From NCBI RefSeq assembly GCF_018863195.1, contig NZ_JAHKRT010000001.1:583719-647718 (forward strand): a stretch of 64,000 nucleotides of DNA, given 5' to 3'. Positions 34,698-43,828 of this stretch are shown in pieces. The first letter of the stretch is position 1, and each line of letters begins with the position of its first letter. The position numbers and the translations under genes were made by a program. The notes beneath the pieces are model-generated. The model was not told where the DNA came from, searched no databases, and saw nothing but the letters and a program-made list of their open reading frames with translations. This DNA is from Sphingomonas quercus. Its GTDB lineage: Bacteria > Pseudomonadota > Alphaproteobacteria > Sphingomonadales > Sphingomonadaceae.

Positions 34698-37295
34698 TCA
34701 GAGCTTGACGGTCATGCTGACCAGCGCGTTACGGCCGACGATCGCACGCCCGTAGAAAAAGCCGTTGACGATCGTCTGGGTCTGGCCCTGCCGCGGGTTG
34801 CCCTCCGTGAAGCCCTTGGCGTTGGTGAGATTGTCGACGCTGGCGCTGACGTTGATGCGATCGGTGACGTTCAGGCTCGCGCCGACGGTGAACACGCTGT
34901 AGCTCGGCAGCGCGATGCCGTTGCCGGCGTCGGCATAGATTTTGCCGACATATTTCCAGCGGCCATAAATCTCGCCCAGCCCGCTCGGCAGGATGAAGGA
35001 CGGCGTCACCGTCAGCAGCTTCTTGGGCGTGCGCTCCGGCGTGTTGCCGTTGTAGCTGCCGGCGATCGGATTGCTGAACTCGAGGTTGCTCAACGTCGGG
35101 TCCTGATAGACGCCGGACACGCCCAGGCTGAAGAAGCGCACCGGCCGGAAATCCGCATCCACCTGCACGCCGTTGGTCTTGCTGTCGGCGAGCGCGTTGG
35201 TCTGGTTGGCCGGATCGGCCGGATTGATGATCTGGTAGGACAGGTTCTTGATGATCGTGCGGAAGCCGATCACCGATGCCGTGATCCCCGGCCACTGGAA
35301 GCGCGCGCCACCCTCGTAGAGCGTAAGCGCGGTGGGCTTGTGAGTGCCGCCCGTGTCGCCGCCATTGGTCTGGAAGCCGTATGCGCCGCGCGCATAGAGC
35401 GAGACATGGTCGGTCAGCGTGTAGTTGATGCCGCCGGTATAGGCCCAGTGGTGGAATGTGTCCTTCTGGCGGGTATAGGTGCCGTCGAAGGTGCTGCCGA
35501 CATCCTGGAACAGGCCGGGCGTGCCTGCCGGGACCGGCTCGTTGGTCAATGCCGTACCGCCGATGTCGACGCGGACATGCTGCCGCTCATAGCGGGCGCC
35601 GAAGTCGATATGCAGCTTCTCGCCGATGCGCAGCTCGTCGTTGAAGTAGGCCGAGTAGGAATTCACCTCGTCATTGAAGATGCCCTGGCCCCAATTGCCG
35701 TAATTGACCATGCCGTTGTTGGTCAGCTGACCGATGACGTTGCCGCCGCCATCCAGTGCGACGATGTCATAGACGTGCGAATTGTTGCGCACATCGTTGA
35801 TCACCGTGGCAACGGCGGACTGATCGTTGCGCCGGCGGACATTGTAATACATTCCGCCGACGGTCAGCGAATTGTCGAACGCGCCGGCCTCGTGATCCCA
35901 TTTCACGCCGAAATCGCTGCCGAAATCCTTGGTCGACAGCGTCTGGTGGTTGAGCACGGTCTGCTGCAGCAGCCCGTTGCCGTTCAGCCCGGCCAGCGCC
36001 GACGTGTTGGAAGCCGGGATGATCGCCCCGCCCAGCGTGTCGCGCAGGGCATATTGCGCGGTCCCCGGAAACAGCGCGGCGGCGCGCTGGAAATAGGTCT
36101 GGCCGGCAACCGGCGTCAGGCTGGCAAGGGGCGACTTCGTCGGGTCGAGATAATCGCCGGCGGCGGTGAGGCCGGCCGTGCCGGCGCCGCTGCCCGGGAA
36201 CAGCCCGTTGAAATCATAGGCGCCGTCCAGATAGCGCGCCCGCGCGAACACCCGGAAGGCGTCGTTGATCGGCTTGTCGATGTCGATGCGATAGGTCGTC
36301 GATTTGACGTGCACGCCGTCCACCGCGCTGAACCGGCGCAGCCGGTTGCCGGTCTGGGAGGAATCCGGCACCAGGAAATTGCCGAAGGCATTGCCGCCGA
36401 CATCGTCGCGCTTCAGGTCGAGGCCGGGGATCGAGCTGATCTTGCCGCTCGCCGACACGGCAAAGGGCATGTCGGCATAATAGGGGTTGTGGATGTCGCT
36501 GCGGCGGATGCTCAGCCGCACGAAGCCGTCGTCCGCGAAACGCTTCTCGAGCGCGGCGCGGACATTATAGCCTTCGTGGGAGAACGGGCTGCGCCGCACG
36601 CCATTTTGCGAAACGGCATAGCCGCCGACGTTGAATGCCAGATCCTCGCTGATCGGGGCGGAGAAATAGCCGTCCGCGCGATAATCGCCATAGGTCGTGC
36701 CGGTGAAGCGCACCGAGGCGGTCGCCTCGTTGAAATTAGGCTTCAGCGTGATGAAGTTGATCGTCGCGCCGGCGCCATTCGGCGCCAGCACGCCTGACGT
36801 GCCGCCTTCCACCGCCTCCAGCCGATCGACGGTGATATCATTCTGGAAATAGAAGTCGGCGCCGCCGCCGCCATAGAGGATCGGCATGCCATCCTCTTCA
36901 AGCGTGATGAACGTTTGCGCGCCGCCGCGCAGGCCGCGCACCGAATAATTGTTCGAGATCGGGCCGGCCGTGCCCTCCACGAAGATGCCGGGCACCAGCT
37001 CCAGCGTCTCGGCTGTGGAGCGCGGCGCCTTGCGCAGCAGGTCTTCGGAATTGGCGAGCGTGACGTTGGAGGAGGAGTCGAACAAGGTCCGCTTGCCCGA
37101 AGTATTGCCGGTAACGACGATCTCCTCGAGCGTTCCCTGACCTGCCGGCGGCTGGGCACCGGGCGGGGATGCGTTGGTCGCAGCGGGGGGCTCGGTGGGC
37201 GACGGGTTGGCGGCTTGCTGGGCGACGGCACCGGTCGCGGCGAAGAGCGCGGTACCGGCGAGCAAGGTCCCCTTCAGGGAAGGATGGGCACGCAT
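34698..37295 (-). CDS. TonB-dependent receptor of the glycosidase/halogenase operon
   Basis: An 865-residue outer-membrane receptor. Signal peptide 1-25, then a Pro/Ala-rich linker (about 29-53), a TonB box EEIVVTG at 57-63, a plug with YSVRGLRGGAQTFITLEEDGMPILYGGGG, and a barrel. The C-terminus is MTVKL rather than an aromatic residue, which is less usual. It is in an operon with a glycosidase-like protein and a halogenase-family protein, which suggests uptake of an oligosaccharide or glycoside. ATG 37295 follows GGAGGAAC. The CRF-type plug sequence is close to those of receptors in Caulobacter and Sphingomonas sugar loci, but no closer assignment is possible. Confidence 0.91.
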   Translation of the reverse strand: MRAHPSLKGTLLAGTALFAATGAVAQQAANPSPTEPPAATNASPPGAQPPAGQGTLEEIVVTGNTSGKRTLFDSSSNVTLANSEDLLRKAPRSTAETLELVPGIFVEGTAGPISNNYSVRGLRGGAQTFITLEEDGMPILYGGGGADFYFQNDITVDRLEAVEGGTSGVLAPNGAGATINFITLKPNFNEATASVRFTGTTYGDYRADGYFSAPISEDLAFNVGGYAVSQNGVRRSPFSHEGYNVRAALEKRFADDGFVRLSIRRSDIHNPYYADMPFAVSASGKISSIPGLDLKRDDVGGNAFGNFLVPDSSQTGNRLRRFSAVDGVHVKSTTYRIDIDKPINDAFRVFARARYLDGAYDFNGLFPGSGAGTAGLTAAGDYLDPTKSPLASLTPVAGQTYFQRAAALFPGTAQYALRDTLGGAIIPASNTSALAGLNGNGLLQQTVLNHQTLSTKDFGSDFGVKWDHEAGAFDNSLTVGGMYYNVRRRNDQSAVATVINDVRNNSHVYDIVALDGGGNVIGQLTNNGMVNYGNWGQGIFNDEVNSYSAYFNDELRIGEKLHIDFGARYERQHVRVDIGGTALTNEPVPAGTPGLFQDVGSTFDGTYTRQKDTFHHWAYTGGINYTLTDHVSLYARGAYGFQTNGGDTGGTHKPTALTLYEGGARFQWPGITASVIGFRTIIKNLSYQIINPADPANQTNALADSKTNGVQVDADFRPVRFFSLGVSGVYQDPTLSNLEFSNPIAGSYNGNTPERTPKKLLTVTPSFILPSGLGEIYGRWKYVGKIYADAGNGIALPSYSVFTVGASLNVTDRINVSASVDNLTNAKGFTEGNPRQGQTQTIVNGFFYGRAIVGRNALVSMTVKL

Positions 37296-37584
37296 TCACT
37301 GTTCCTCCGAGACGGCCAGGCGGAAGGCTTGCAAAATGCCTCCTCACTCGTGGGCACACAATTGGCGCCCGGACCGCACAACGCCGCCCGGTGGAAATTG
37401 TTTTGCCATCGGAAACTTCGCGTGGAACTGTTGCGCGAACGACACGGACAGTAAAGTCGTTACGGCTTCGTTATCGACCAAAGCCAGTCGCCAACCTGTC
37501 GCTAGCCTTACAGGCGCATTCAGCGTCAGGCCCGAATCACCGGTCTAATGTGCCTCCATTGCAGATGAGACTGGAGGATGCACC

Positions 37585-37860
37585 ATGAAGATCATTCCCA
37601 TGCTGGCCGCCGCGCTCGGACTGGCCACCGCCGTCGTCCCGCTCGGCGCCGCGGCCAATGCGCAGTCCTATGGCTGGAACGACGGGCGTCATTATGATCG
37701 TGGCGACGATCGCGGCTGGAACCGTCATGATCGCCGCCGCGACGATCGCCGCCACCATTATCGCGGCAATCGCTATAGCTACGGCTACGGCCGCTATGAC
37801 AGCCGCCCGCGCTGCTGGACGGAATGGCGCTACGATCACCGCGTCCGCATCTGCCGCTGA
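37585..37860 (+). CDS. Small exported His/Arg/Tyr-rich protein
   Basis: A 91-residue protein with a clear signal peptide (about 1-26, ending GAAANAQ). The mature 65 residues are extraordinarily rich in Arg, Asp, His and Tyr (NRHDRRRDDRRHHYRGNRY) and end in a conserved-looking CWTEWRYDHRVRICR with two cysteines that could form a disulfide. It resembles small periplasmic proteins of sphingomonads that are sometimes compared with RcnB. Metal binding or envelope stress is a guess. ATG 37585 follows CTGGAGGATG. A terminator follows directly. Confidence 0.8.
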   Translation: MKIIPMLAAALGLATAVVPLGAAANAQSYGWNDGRHYDRGDDRGWNRHDRRRDDRRHHYRGNRYSYGYGRYDSRPRCWTEWRYDHRVRICR

Positions 37861-37868
37861 GGCGGATC

Positions 37869-37904
37869 GGGGCGTCCGGCAGACCGCCGGGCGCCCCATT
37901 TCTT
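37869..37904 (+). terminator. Intrinsic terminator of the small exported protein gene
   Basis: The stem GGGGCG-T-CCGGC (37869-37880) pairs with GCCGG-G-CGCCCC (37886-37897) around AGACC, with one internal mismatch, and is followed by ATTTCTT. It lies eight nt after the stop codon. Confidence 0.72.
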
Positions 37905-38094
37905 CCCGGGGCCGTGCAGCTCCGCACCGCGCCTTCCCGATGGCCCGCCGAAGGGCGCCACGCCGACCATCCGCTTCGGAAGCCCGTGGTCATCCGTCCC
38001 CGCGCCGGCCAGCGACCGCCCCTCACGTGGTTCCCCGTTTACAGTGCCCGATAATCGTATAATGTCTACGACTAGGGCATAAGGGGCAGTGTGA
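37905..38094. other. Intergenic region and probable promoter of the peptide island
   Basis: No gene is supported. An inverted pair TCGTA (38055-38059) and TACGA (38067-38071) flanks TAATGTC, and the sequence TATAAT within it resembles a -10 box 30 nt before the ATG at 38095. It may be the promoter of the CehA-like gene with an overlapping operator. Confidence 0.35.
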
Positions 38095-40515
38095 ATGAGC
38101 TTTGGGAAGCTATACCCTCTGGTATTGATGGCGTCCGCGGTGGCCGGAATGGCGCTGGGCGGCGCCGCTCACGCGCAGACCCGGCTCGACTTCCATCTCT
38201 ATCCGGCGGTGTCCACCGGCCCCCTCGATCCGGCATGGAGCCCGGATGGGAAGACGCTCAGTTACGCTGCACAGGGCGACATCTGGACGATTCCTGTAAC
38301 CGGGGGAACGGCAACCGCGCTGACCAAGGGGCCATTCTACTATTCCGAACCGAGCTATGCCCCCGACGGCAGCATGATCGCCGTTACCATGGAAGATAAT
38401 GAAGGCAATTACGATATAGGCATCATGCCGGCACAAGGCGGCGCCGTGCAGCGCCTGACCACCGGACCGGAACAGGATTTCGCCCCGGCGTGGAGCGTCG
38501 ACGGCAAGTCGATTTTCTATGTAACGCGCCGTAAAGGCACCGCCGGTCTCGACATTGTCCGCATCGACCTCGCCACCAGAATGGTAACGGACGTGGCGGT
38601 GGGCCCGGGCTCCCAATATCAGCCGGCGCCCTCACCCGACGGCAAATGGCTGGCGTTTGTCGCGCCGGAGCGAGGGTTTAACGGTTCGGGCAGCCTGTGG
38701 GTCATGCCGCTGGACGGCAGCGGACCTGCTCGTCTCGTCCACCACGAGGAATCGAGCTATCGCCTCAAGCCGAGCTGGTCGGCGGACGGCAAGGTGCTGA
38801 CCTTCGTGTCGGACGCGGCCGGCTCCTTCGATATCGCCGCCGTGCCGGTGGCAGGCGGCGATAAATTCCGGCTCACCCATGAAAACTGGAATGAGTTCGA
38901 TCCCCAGCTCAGCCCCGACGGCAAGCAGATCGCCTTCGTCTCCAATCGCGACGGCAATACCGAGCTGATGCTGATGGATGCAACCGGCGGCGCAATCGCC
39001 AGCTGGCGGCCCGTCCCGATCACGAAGCTGGTTCGTCCCTATGCGATGGGCACCATCAAGGGGCGCATCCTCGATGAACATGGCGCGGTGACCCCGGCGC
39101 GTCTCGTCGTAAATGCCAGCGACGGTCGCAGCTATGTCGAAAACGACAGTTTTCATCGCAAGGTGCCGAACACCGGCGTGCATTATGAACATTCGGACGG
39201 AACGTTCGAAATCCAGGTGCCGGCCGGCGACGTTTCGGTCGAGGCCCTGCATGGCTTCGAATATGCTCCGGCAGACCAATCCGTCCATGTCGCCGAGGGC
39301 GGCGTCACGACAGTCGAGCTGCACCTGTCCCGCGTCGCCGACCCGGCGAAGAGTGGCTGGTATGGCGGCGACATGCACATCCACGATCTTCACGAGGGCC
39401 GGTACGGGCTGACCCACGAGAAGTTTTTCGCGCAGCTCCAGGCGGACGACGTGCGGGTGGCGAACGCGCTGATCCACATGGATGGCTCCAAGATCATGGG
39501 CCGCTGGGATGATCTTACCGGCACGCCCAGCTCGCTTTCGAATGACAGGACATTGCTGCGCTATTCGGAGGAATTTCGCGGCGGATTCGGCCACGTTGCG
39601 CTGGTGGGCGTGAAGAAATTCGTGATGCCGCTCGTCGACGGCTCGCGGAACACTCCCTATGCGCCGGACACGCTGGCGATCGACACGATCAGGCAGGCGC
39701 GCGCGCAGGGCGGCATCGCCGATTTCGTCCATCCCTATAATGTCGCCGTGACCAAGCCGTCGGACGGGGTCAGCATCGGACCGGTGCTGGCGGCGCTGGG
39801 GCTGCTCGATTCCTATGACGTCACCTCGATCGCGTCCCTCGAAGGCCCGACGACGGAGATGTACTATCGCATTCTCAACAGCGGCATCAGGCTGCCAGCG
39901 ACAGGCGGGACGGACAATTTCTCCGATGTCTGGTTTGATCCTTCGGGCGGCACCGCGCGCGCCTATGCCCAGTTGCGCGACGGCCAGCCGCTGACTTTCG
40001 AGAACTGGATCGCCGCCATCAGGCAAGGGCGGACCTTCGGAACCAACGGCCCGCTCCTGTTCCTCAACGTCGGCGGCGCGGGTCCGGGCGACGAGATCGC
40101 CAACGGCAAGCGCACCGCCACGATCAACCTGTCGTCGATCGCCGCGGTCGATACCGTCGACCTCGTCGTCAACGGCAAGGTCGTGAAGAGCTGGAAGCCG
40201 GGCGGCAAGGGGCCGCAATGGAGCTTCTCGGCGCCGATCAACGCGCCGGCGGGCAGCTGGATCGCCGCGCGGGCCTCCGGCCCCAAGAGCCGCTACCTCG
40301 GGGACGCCGACGTCTTCGCGCAGACCAGCCCGGTCTATGTCGCCGGCAAGCCCGTCATCAACACCGCCGACGCGCTTTTCCTGGCCGACGCGGTGCGCGC
40401 GCTCTGGGCGCGGGTCGAACAGCGGAATGCCTGGTTCACCGAACAGCAAAAGTCCGAATACAAGGCCTCGATTGATCAGGCCATTTCTTACTACGAAAAC
40501 AAAGCTCACCAGTAA
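38095..40515 (+). CDS. Exported beta-propeller plus CehA/McbA-like metallohydrolase fusion
   Basis: An 806-residue exported protein. Signal peptide about 1-27. Residues about 45-310 carry TolB/WD40-like repeats (DPAWSPDGKTLSYAAQGD, AWSVDGKSIFYVTRR, QLSPDGKQIAFVSNRDGN), forming a six-bladed propeller. A carboxypeptidase regulatory-like beta domain follows (about 320-410). The C-terminal half is a PHP-fold metallohydrolase of the CehA/McbA group (the family of carbaryl hydrolase): GGDMHIHD, FVHPYNVAV, LEGPTTEMYY and TGGTDNF supply metal ligands. This points to hydrolysis of an amide, ester or carbamate bond in the periplasm. It is 173 nt upstream of a TBDR, separated by a strongly structured leader. 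Confidence 0.87.
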   Translation: MSFGKLYPLVLMASAVAGMALGGAAHAQTRLDFHLYPAVSTGPLDPAWSPDGKTLSYAAQGDIWTIPVTGGTATALTKGPFYYSEPSYAPDGSMIAVTMEDNEGNYDIGIMPAQGGAVQRLTTGPEQDFAPAWSVDGKSIFYVTRRKGTAGLDIVRIDLATRMVTDVAVGPGSQYQPAPSPDGKWLAFVAPERGFNGSGSLWVMPLDGSGPARLVHHEESSYRLKPSWSADGKVLTFVSDAAGSFDIAAVPVAGGDKFRLTHENWNEFDPQLSPDGKQIAFVSNRDGNTELMLMDATGGAIASWRPVPITKLVRPYAMGTIKGRILDEHGAVTPARLVVNASDGRSYVENDSFHRKVPNTGVHYEHSDGTFEIQVPAGDVSVEALHGFEYAPADQSVHVAEGGVTTVELHLSRVADPAKSGWYGGDMHIHDLHEGRYGLTHEKFFAQLQADDVRVANALIHMDGSKIMGRWDDLTGTPSSLSNDRTLLRYSEEFRGGFGHVALVGVKKFVMPLVDGSRNTPYAPDTLAIDTIRQARAQGGIADFVHPYNVAVTKPSDGVSIGPVLAALGLLDSYDVTSIASLEGPTTEMYYRILNSGIRLPATGGTDNFSDVWFDPSGGTARAYAQLRDGQPLTFENWIAAIRQGRTFGTNGPLLFLNVGGAGPGDEIANGKRTATINLSSIAAVDTVDLVVNGKVVKSWKPGGKGPQWSFSAPINAPAGSWIAARASGPKSRYLGDADVFAQTSPVYVAGKPVINTADALFLADAVRALWARVEQRNAWFTEQQKSEYKASIDQAISYYENKAHQ

Positions 40516-40581
40516 GCTCCGGCGCCGTGTTTCAAGTTTCGTTGCGTAAAACTGTACATCCGAATTTCTAAAAAACTTCGT

Positions 40582-40659
40582 CGCTACGGCGCATCCTATC
40601 AGGCCACGTCCGTCGGTATTGGCTGTTCGATAGGAGGGGATGCGCCTGCATCAGTAGCG
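40582..40659 (+). promoter_or_regulatory. Large imperfect hairpin in the leader of the peptide-island TonB receptor
   Basis: CGCTAC (40582-40587) pairs with GTAGCG (40654-40659). GGCGCATC (40588-40595) pairs with GATGCGCC (40639-40646). CTATC (40596-40600) pairs with GATAG (40629-40633). A 28-nt apical loop is 40601-40628. The stem spans 78 nt and ends 29 nt before the GTG start at 40689. No T run follows, so it is not a plain terminator; a structured 5' leader is the simplest reading. Confidence 0.55.
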
Positions 40660-40688
40660 ACCGGGGATATCAACAGGGAGATTGCACC

Positions 40689-43600
40689 GTGAATTCGTCA
40701 CGCAGGGGTATTTATCGCGCTGCCATCCTCGGCAGTTCGGCACTGATGTCCGTTATTGGCGCCTCCACCGCCGCCTTTGCGCAGGATGTCGTGCCTGCCG
40801 CAGCGGAAGAACCAAGGCCCCAGGAAATCGTCGTCACCGGTTCGCGCATCCGCACCACCGACACGACCACGCCCGCCCCGGTCACGGTGGTCAACGCAGC
40901 CGCGGTCACCGATCGCGGCTTCACCCAGATCGGCCAGGCGCTGAACGAGCTGCCGTCGATCACGCCCTCCTTCCCGCGCAACACCGGCATCGGCAACCCG
41001 GCGAGCGGCGTGCAGACCGCCCCGCAGCTGTTCAACATGGGTGCAGGCCGCACGCTGAGCCTGATGAACGGCCGCCGGCTGCCGACCACCGCGGTGGGGA
41101 CGGCTGATGCGGCCGTCGACGCGAACATCATTCCAACCGGTCTGATCGAGCGCGTCGACGTGATGCAGGCTGGTGGCGCGGCGGTCTATGGCTCGGGCGC
41201 GATGGCCGGCGCAGTCAACTATGTGCTGAAGCGCAATTTCCAGGGCCTGGAGCTTGACGGCCAGGCGAGCATCACCTCGCGCGGGGACTATCCGGTCTAC
41301 AGTCTGCGCGGCACATTCGGCCAGAATTTCGCCGAGGATCGCGGCAATTTCGCGATCAACCTCGAATATTCCCAATCGGGGGTGCTGAAATTCCCCGACC
41401 GCGAAGCATCGCGGCTGGTGCCCTTCCTCGCCACCAATCCCGCCGATACCGGGCCGAATGACGGGATTCCGAACCGCTATTACATCCTCAATTCGAACAC
41501 CTGGTCGTCAACTTACAATGGGGCGATCTGGGCGACCACCGGCACCACGCCGGCGGGCCTGCTCAACGTGAGCGGCAGGCCGGTGGAGTTCAACACCGCC
41601 GGCAACGGGCTGACGACTTTCAACCCCGGCGAGAATATCTGGTCGAACCTGTCGATCAACGGCGGCGGCGTCCCGTACAATTCCAAATCGACCCTGTTCG
41701 CCGGCATCAAGCGATTCAACGCGTTCGGGCTGGGCAGCTATGAGCTGACCGACAATATCCAGGTGTCCACCGAGCTCCTATATTCGCGCACCAAGTCGAA
41801 GGACCCGCTGGCGCTGATGCGCGTGCCGCAGTTCGACAACACCGGCACGACCGCGGGCGGCACCCAGTCCTTCCTGCTCTATGCCGACAATGCCTATCTG
41901 CAGCAGATGCCCGATGTTCTGGCGCAGCTGACGACCGCCGCCGCCGCACGCGGGATCAATTTCGTGCCGGGCGGTTCGCCACTTTATCTCGCGAAGTTCG
42001 CGGATAATCTCTTCAAGGACACCAGCCAGACGCTGACCACCACCACCTATCGCGGCCTGCTCGCGGTCGATGGCGACTTCTCCGCCGGTCAACGCGATTT
42101 CGACTGGTCCGTCTCCGTCAGCCGCGGCCACGTCTCCGGCCGCATCCAGGGCTGGGGGCTGTGGCAGTCGCGCCTGCGCAACTCCTTCGACGCGGTGCGC
42201 AACGCCGCCGGCAATATCGTCTGCCGCATCAACCAGACGACCGTCACCGACGCGAATTGCGTCCCGGTCAACCTGTTCGGCCGAACCAACATTTCGGACC
42301 AGGCGCGCGACTATATCAACATCCGCAGTGGCTTCGCGCAGAACGGCCAGACCGCCAACTATGTCAACGACCTGACCGATTATCTGGCGAGCTTCGGCGG
42401 CGACCTGGTTCAGTTGCCGGCGGGCAAGGCGAAGTTCAACGTTACCTATGAACACCGCATCGAGAGCACGAAAACGACGCCGGAGGAGGCCGATCGCCTC
42501 GGACTGATCGGGTCGGGCACCAAGCTCGCGCCGATGAGCGGCGGGTTCCATACCAACGAGATCAACGGCGAAGTGCTGGTCCCGATCGTCGGCGGCGATT
42601 TCACGCTGCCGCTGGTGCGCGCCCTGGAGGCCACGGGTTCGTTCCGCTTCGTCGACGATTCGCTGGTCGGCAAGGAGAATGTGTGGAGCGCCGGCCTGCG
42701 CTGGGATGTGTTCCGCGGCCTGACGCTGCGCTCCTCGCTCAGCCGCAACTTCCGCGCGCCCAACCTGAGCCAGCTGGCCCAGCCGCAGACCACCAACGTC
42801 GCCGGCTCGGGCAACCCCTGCTCCAACGCGACCATCCAGTCCGGCTCCAACCCGGCGGTGCGCGCGGCCAACTGCCTCGCGCTGTTCACGGCCAATCCGA
42901 CCTACGGCGCGACCGGCAACCCGGCGATCGACTCCAACCCGGCGGCACGGCTCTCGAACTTCTTCGACATCGGCCAGAACTTCTTCCGCACTCTGGTCAC
43001 GACGGGCGGCAATCCGGATCTGAGGAACGAGGTGTCGAAGACGCTGACCTTCGGCCTCGTATTCCAGCCGACCTTTGTTCCCGGCCTGACCTTCACCGCC
43101 GACCGCATCCGCCTGAACCTGACGGATGCGCTGTCCAACTTCACGGCCGCCAACTTCACGGCGACCTGTTTCGATACCCCGGGCATGCCCGCGGATATTT
43201 GCAGCACCTTCACTTTCCGTCCGGACGGGACGATCGCCACGGCCAAGGCGACGACGTTCAACGCCGGCTATTACCGCTATCGCGGCGACATCTTCGTGCT
43301 GAGCTATCGCTTCAATGTCGGCACGCTGTTCGGCGGCCGGGATCTGGGCAACCTGGCGCTCTCGCTACAGGCGACCCACAATCGGATGCGCGACCAGTCG
43401 GTCACCGGTCTCGACGTGACGCATTCCGCCGGTACGACGGCGCTCCCGTCCTGGGTGCTGCGCCCGCAGGCGACCTACTCCATCGGCCGGCTTCGCCTGA
43501 ACTACTCCGCCTATTACATGCCGGCCGAGCCGATCAACTTTACCGATACGGTCGAAAATGCGCCGGTTCTCCCGGTGAAGGGCAATACCCGGCACAACAT

Positions 43601-43745
43601 CTCGGCGGCCTACGGGCTCGACAAGTTCGAGATCCGCGCCGGCATCAACAACTTCACCGACAAGGCGCCGTCGTTCCCCTATAGCGCCGGCTATGGTGAC
43701 ATTATCGGTCGCCAGTTCTTCCTGGGGGTCAAGGTCAACTACTAA
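40689..43745 (+). CDS. TonB-dependent receptor of the peptide island (receptor A)
   Basis: A 1018-residue outer-membrane receptor, one of the larger size class. Signal peptide 1-31 (MSVIGASTAAFAQ), TonB box EIVVTGSRIR at about 46-55, plug with SLMNGRRLPTTAVG and IERVDVMQAGGAAVYGSGAMAGAVNYVLKRNF, barrel ending in an aromatic residue (FFLGVKVNY). The SRIR form of the box and GRR-plug are typical of the Oar/peptide-linked TBDR group common in sphingomonads and Caulobacter. The start is GTG 40689 after a GGGAGATTGCACC leader. It is followed by a hairpin and then four exported hydrolases, so I take it as the importer for their substrates. Confidence 0.92.
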   Translation: MNSSRRGIYRAAILGSSALMSVIGASTAAFAQDVVPAAAEEPRPQEIVVTGSRIRTTDTTTPAPVTVVNAAAVTDRGFTQIGQALNELPSITPSFPRNTGIGNPASGVQTAPQLFNMGAGRTLSLMNGRRLPTTAVGTADAAVDANIIPTGLIERVDVMQAGGAAVYGSGAMAGAVNYVLKRNFQGLELDGQASITSRGDYPVYSLRGTFGQNFAEDRGNFAINLEYSQSGVLKFPDREASRLVPFLATNPADTGPNDGIPNRYYILNSNTWSSTYNGAIWATTGTTPAGLLNVSGRPVEFNTAGNGLTTFNPGENIWSNLSINGGGVPYNSKSTLFAGIKRFNAFGLGSYELTDNIQVSTELLYSRTKSKDPLALMRVPQFDNTGTTAGGTQSFLLYADNAYLQQMPDVLAQLTTAAAARGINFVPGGSPLYLAKFADNLFKDTSQTLTTTTYRGLLAVDGDFSAGQRDFDWSVSVSRGHVSGRIQGWGLWQSRLRNSFDAVRNAAGNIVCRINQTTVTDANCVPVNLFGRTNISDQARDYINIRSGFAQNGQTANYVNDLTDYLASFGGDLVQLPAGKAKFNVTYEHRIESTKTTPEEADRLGLIGSGTKLAPMSGGFHTNEINGEVLVPIVGGDFTLPLVRALEATGSFRFVDDSLVGKENVWSAGLRWDVFRGLTLRSSLSRNFRAPNLSQLAQPQTTNVAGSGNPCSNATIQSGSNPAVRAANCLALFTANPTYGATGNPAIDSNPAARLSNFFDIGQNFFRTLVTTGGNPDLRNEVSKTLTFGLVFQPTFVPGLTFTADRIRLNLTDALSNFTAANFTATCFDTPGMPADICSTFTFRPDGTIATAKATTFNAGYYRYRGDIFVLSYRFNVGTLFGGRDLGNLALSLQATHNRMRDQSVTGLDVTHSAGTTALPSWVLRPQATYSIGRLRLNYSAYYMPAEPINFTDTVENAPVLPVKGNTRHNISAAYGLDKFEIRAGINNFTDKAPSFPYSAGYGDIIGRQFFLGVKVNY

Positions 43746-43760
43746 GTCACTCTTCCTCAC

Positions 43761-43785
43761 CCGCCCGGGCCGCGCGCCCGGGCGG
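43761..43785 (+). terminator. GC hairpin after receptor A (partial terminator or mRNA stabiliser)
   Basis: CCGCCCGGG (43761-43769) pairs perfectly with CCCGGGCGG (43777-43785) around a 7-nt loop. There is no T run, so it may attenuate rather than end transcription into the downstream M1 genes, or define the 3' end of an abundant receptor mRNA. Confidence 0.5.
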
Positions 43786-43828
43786 GCATATCCAGCGGCA
43801 TCTCCACCACCCGCATCAGGAAGGATTT

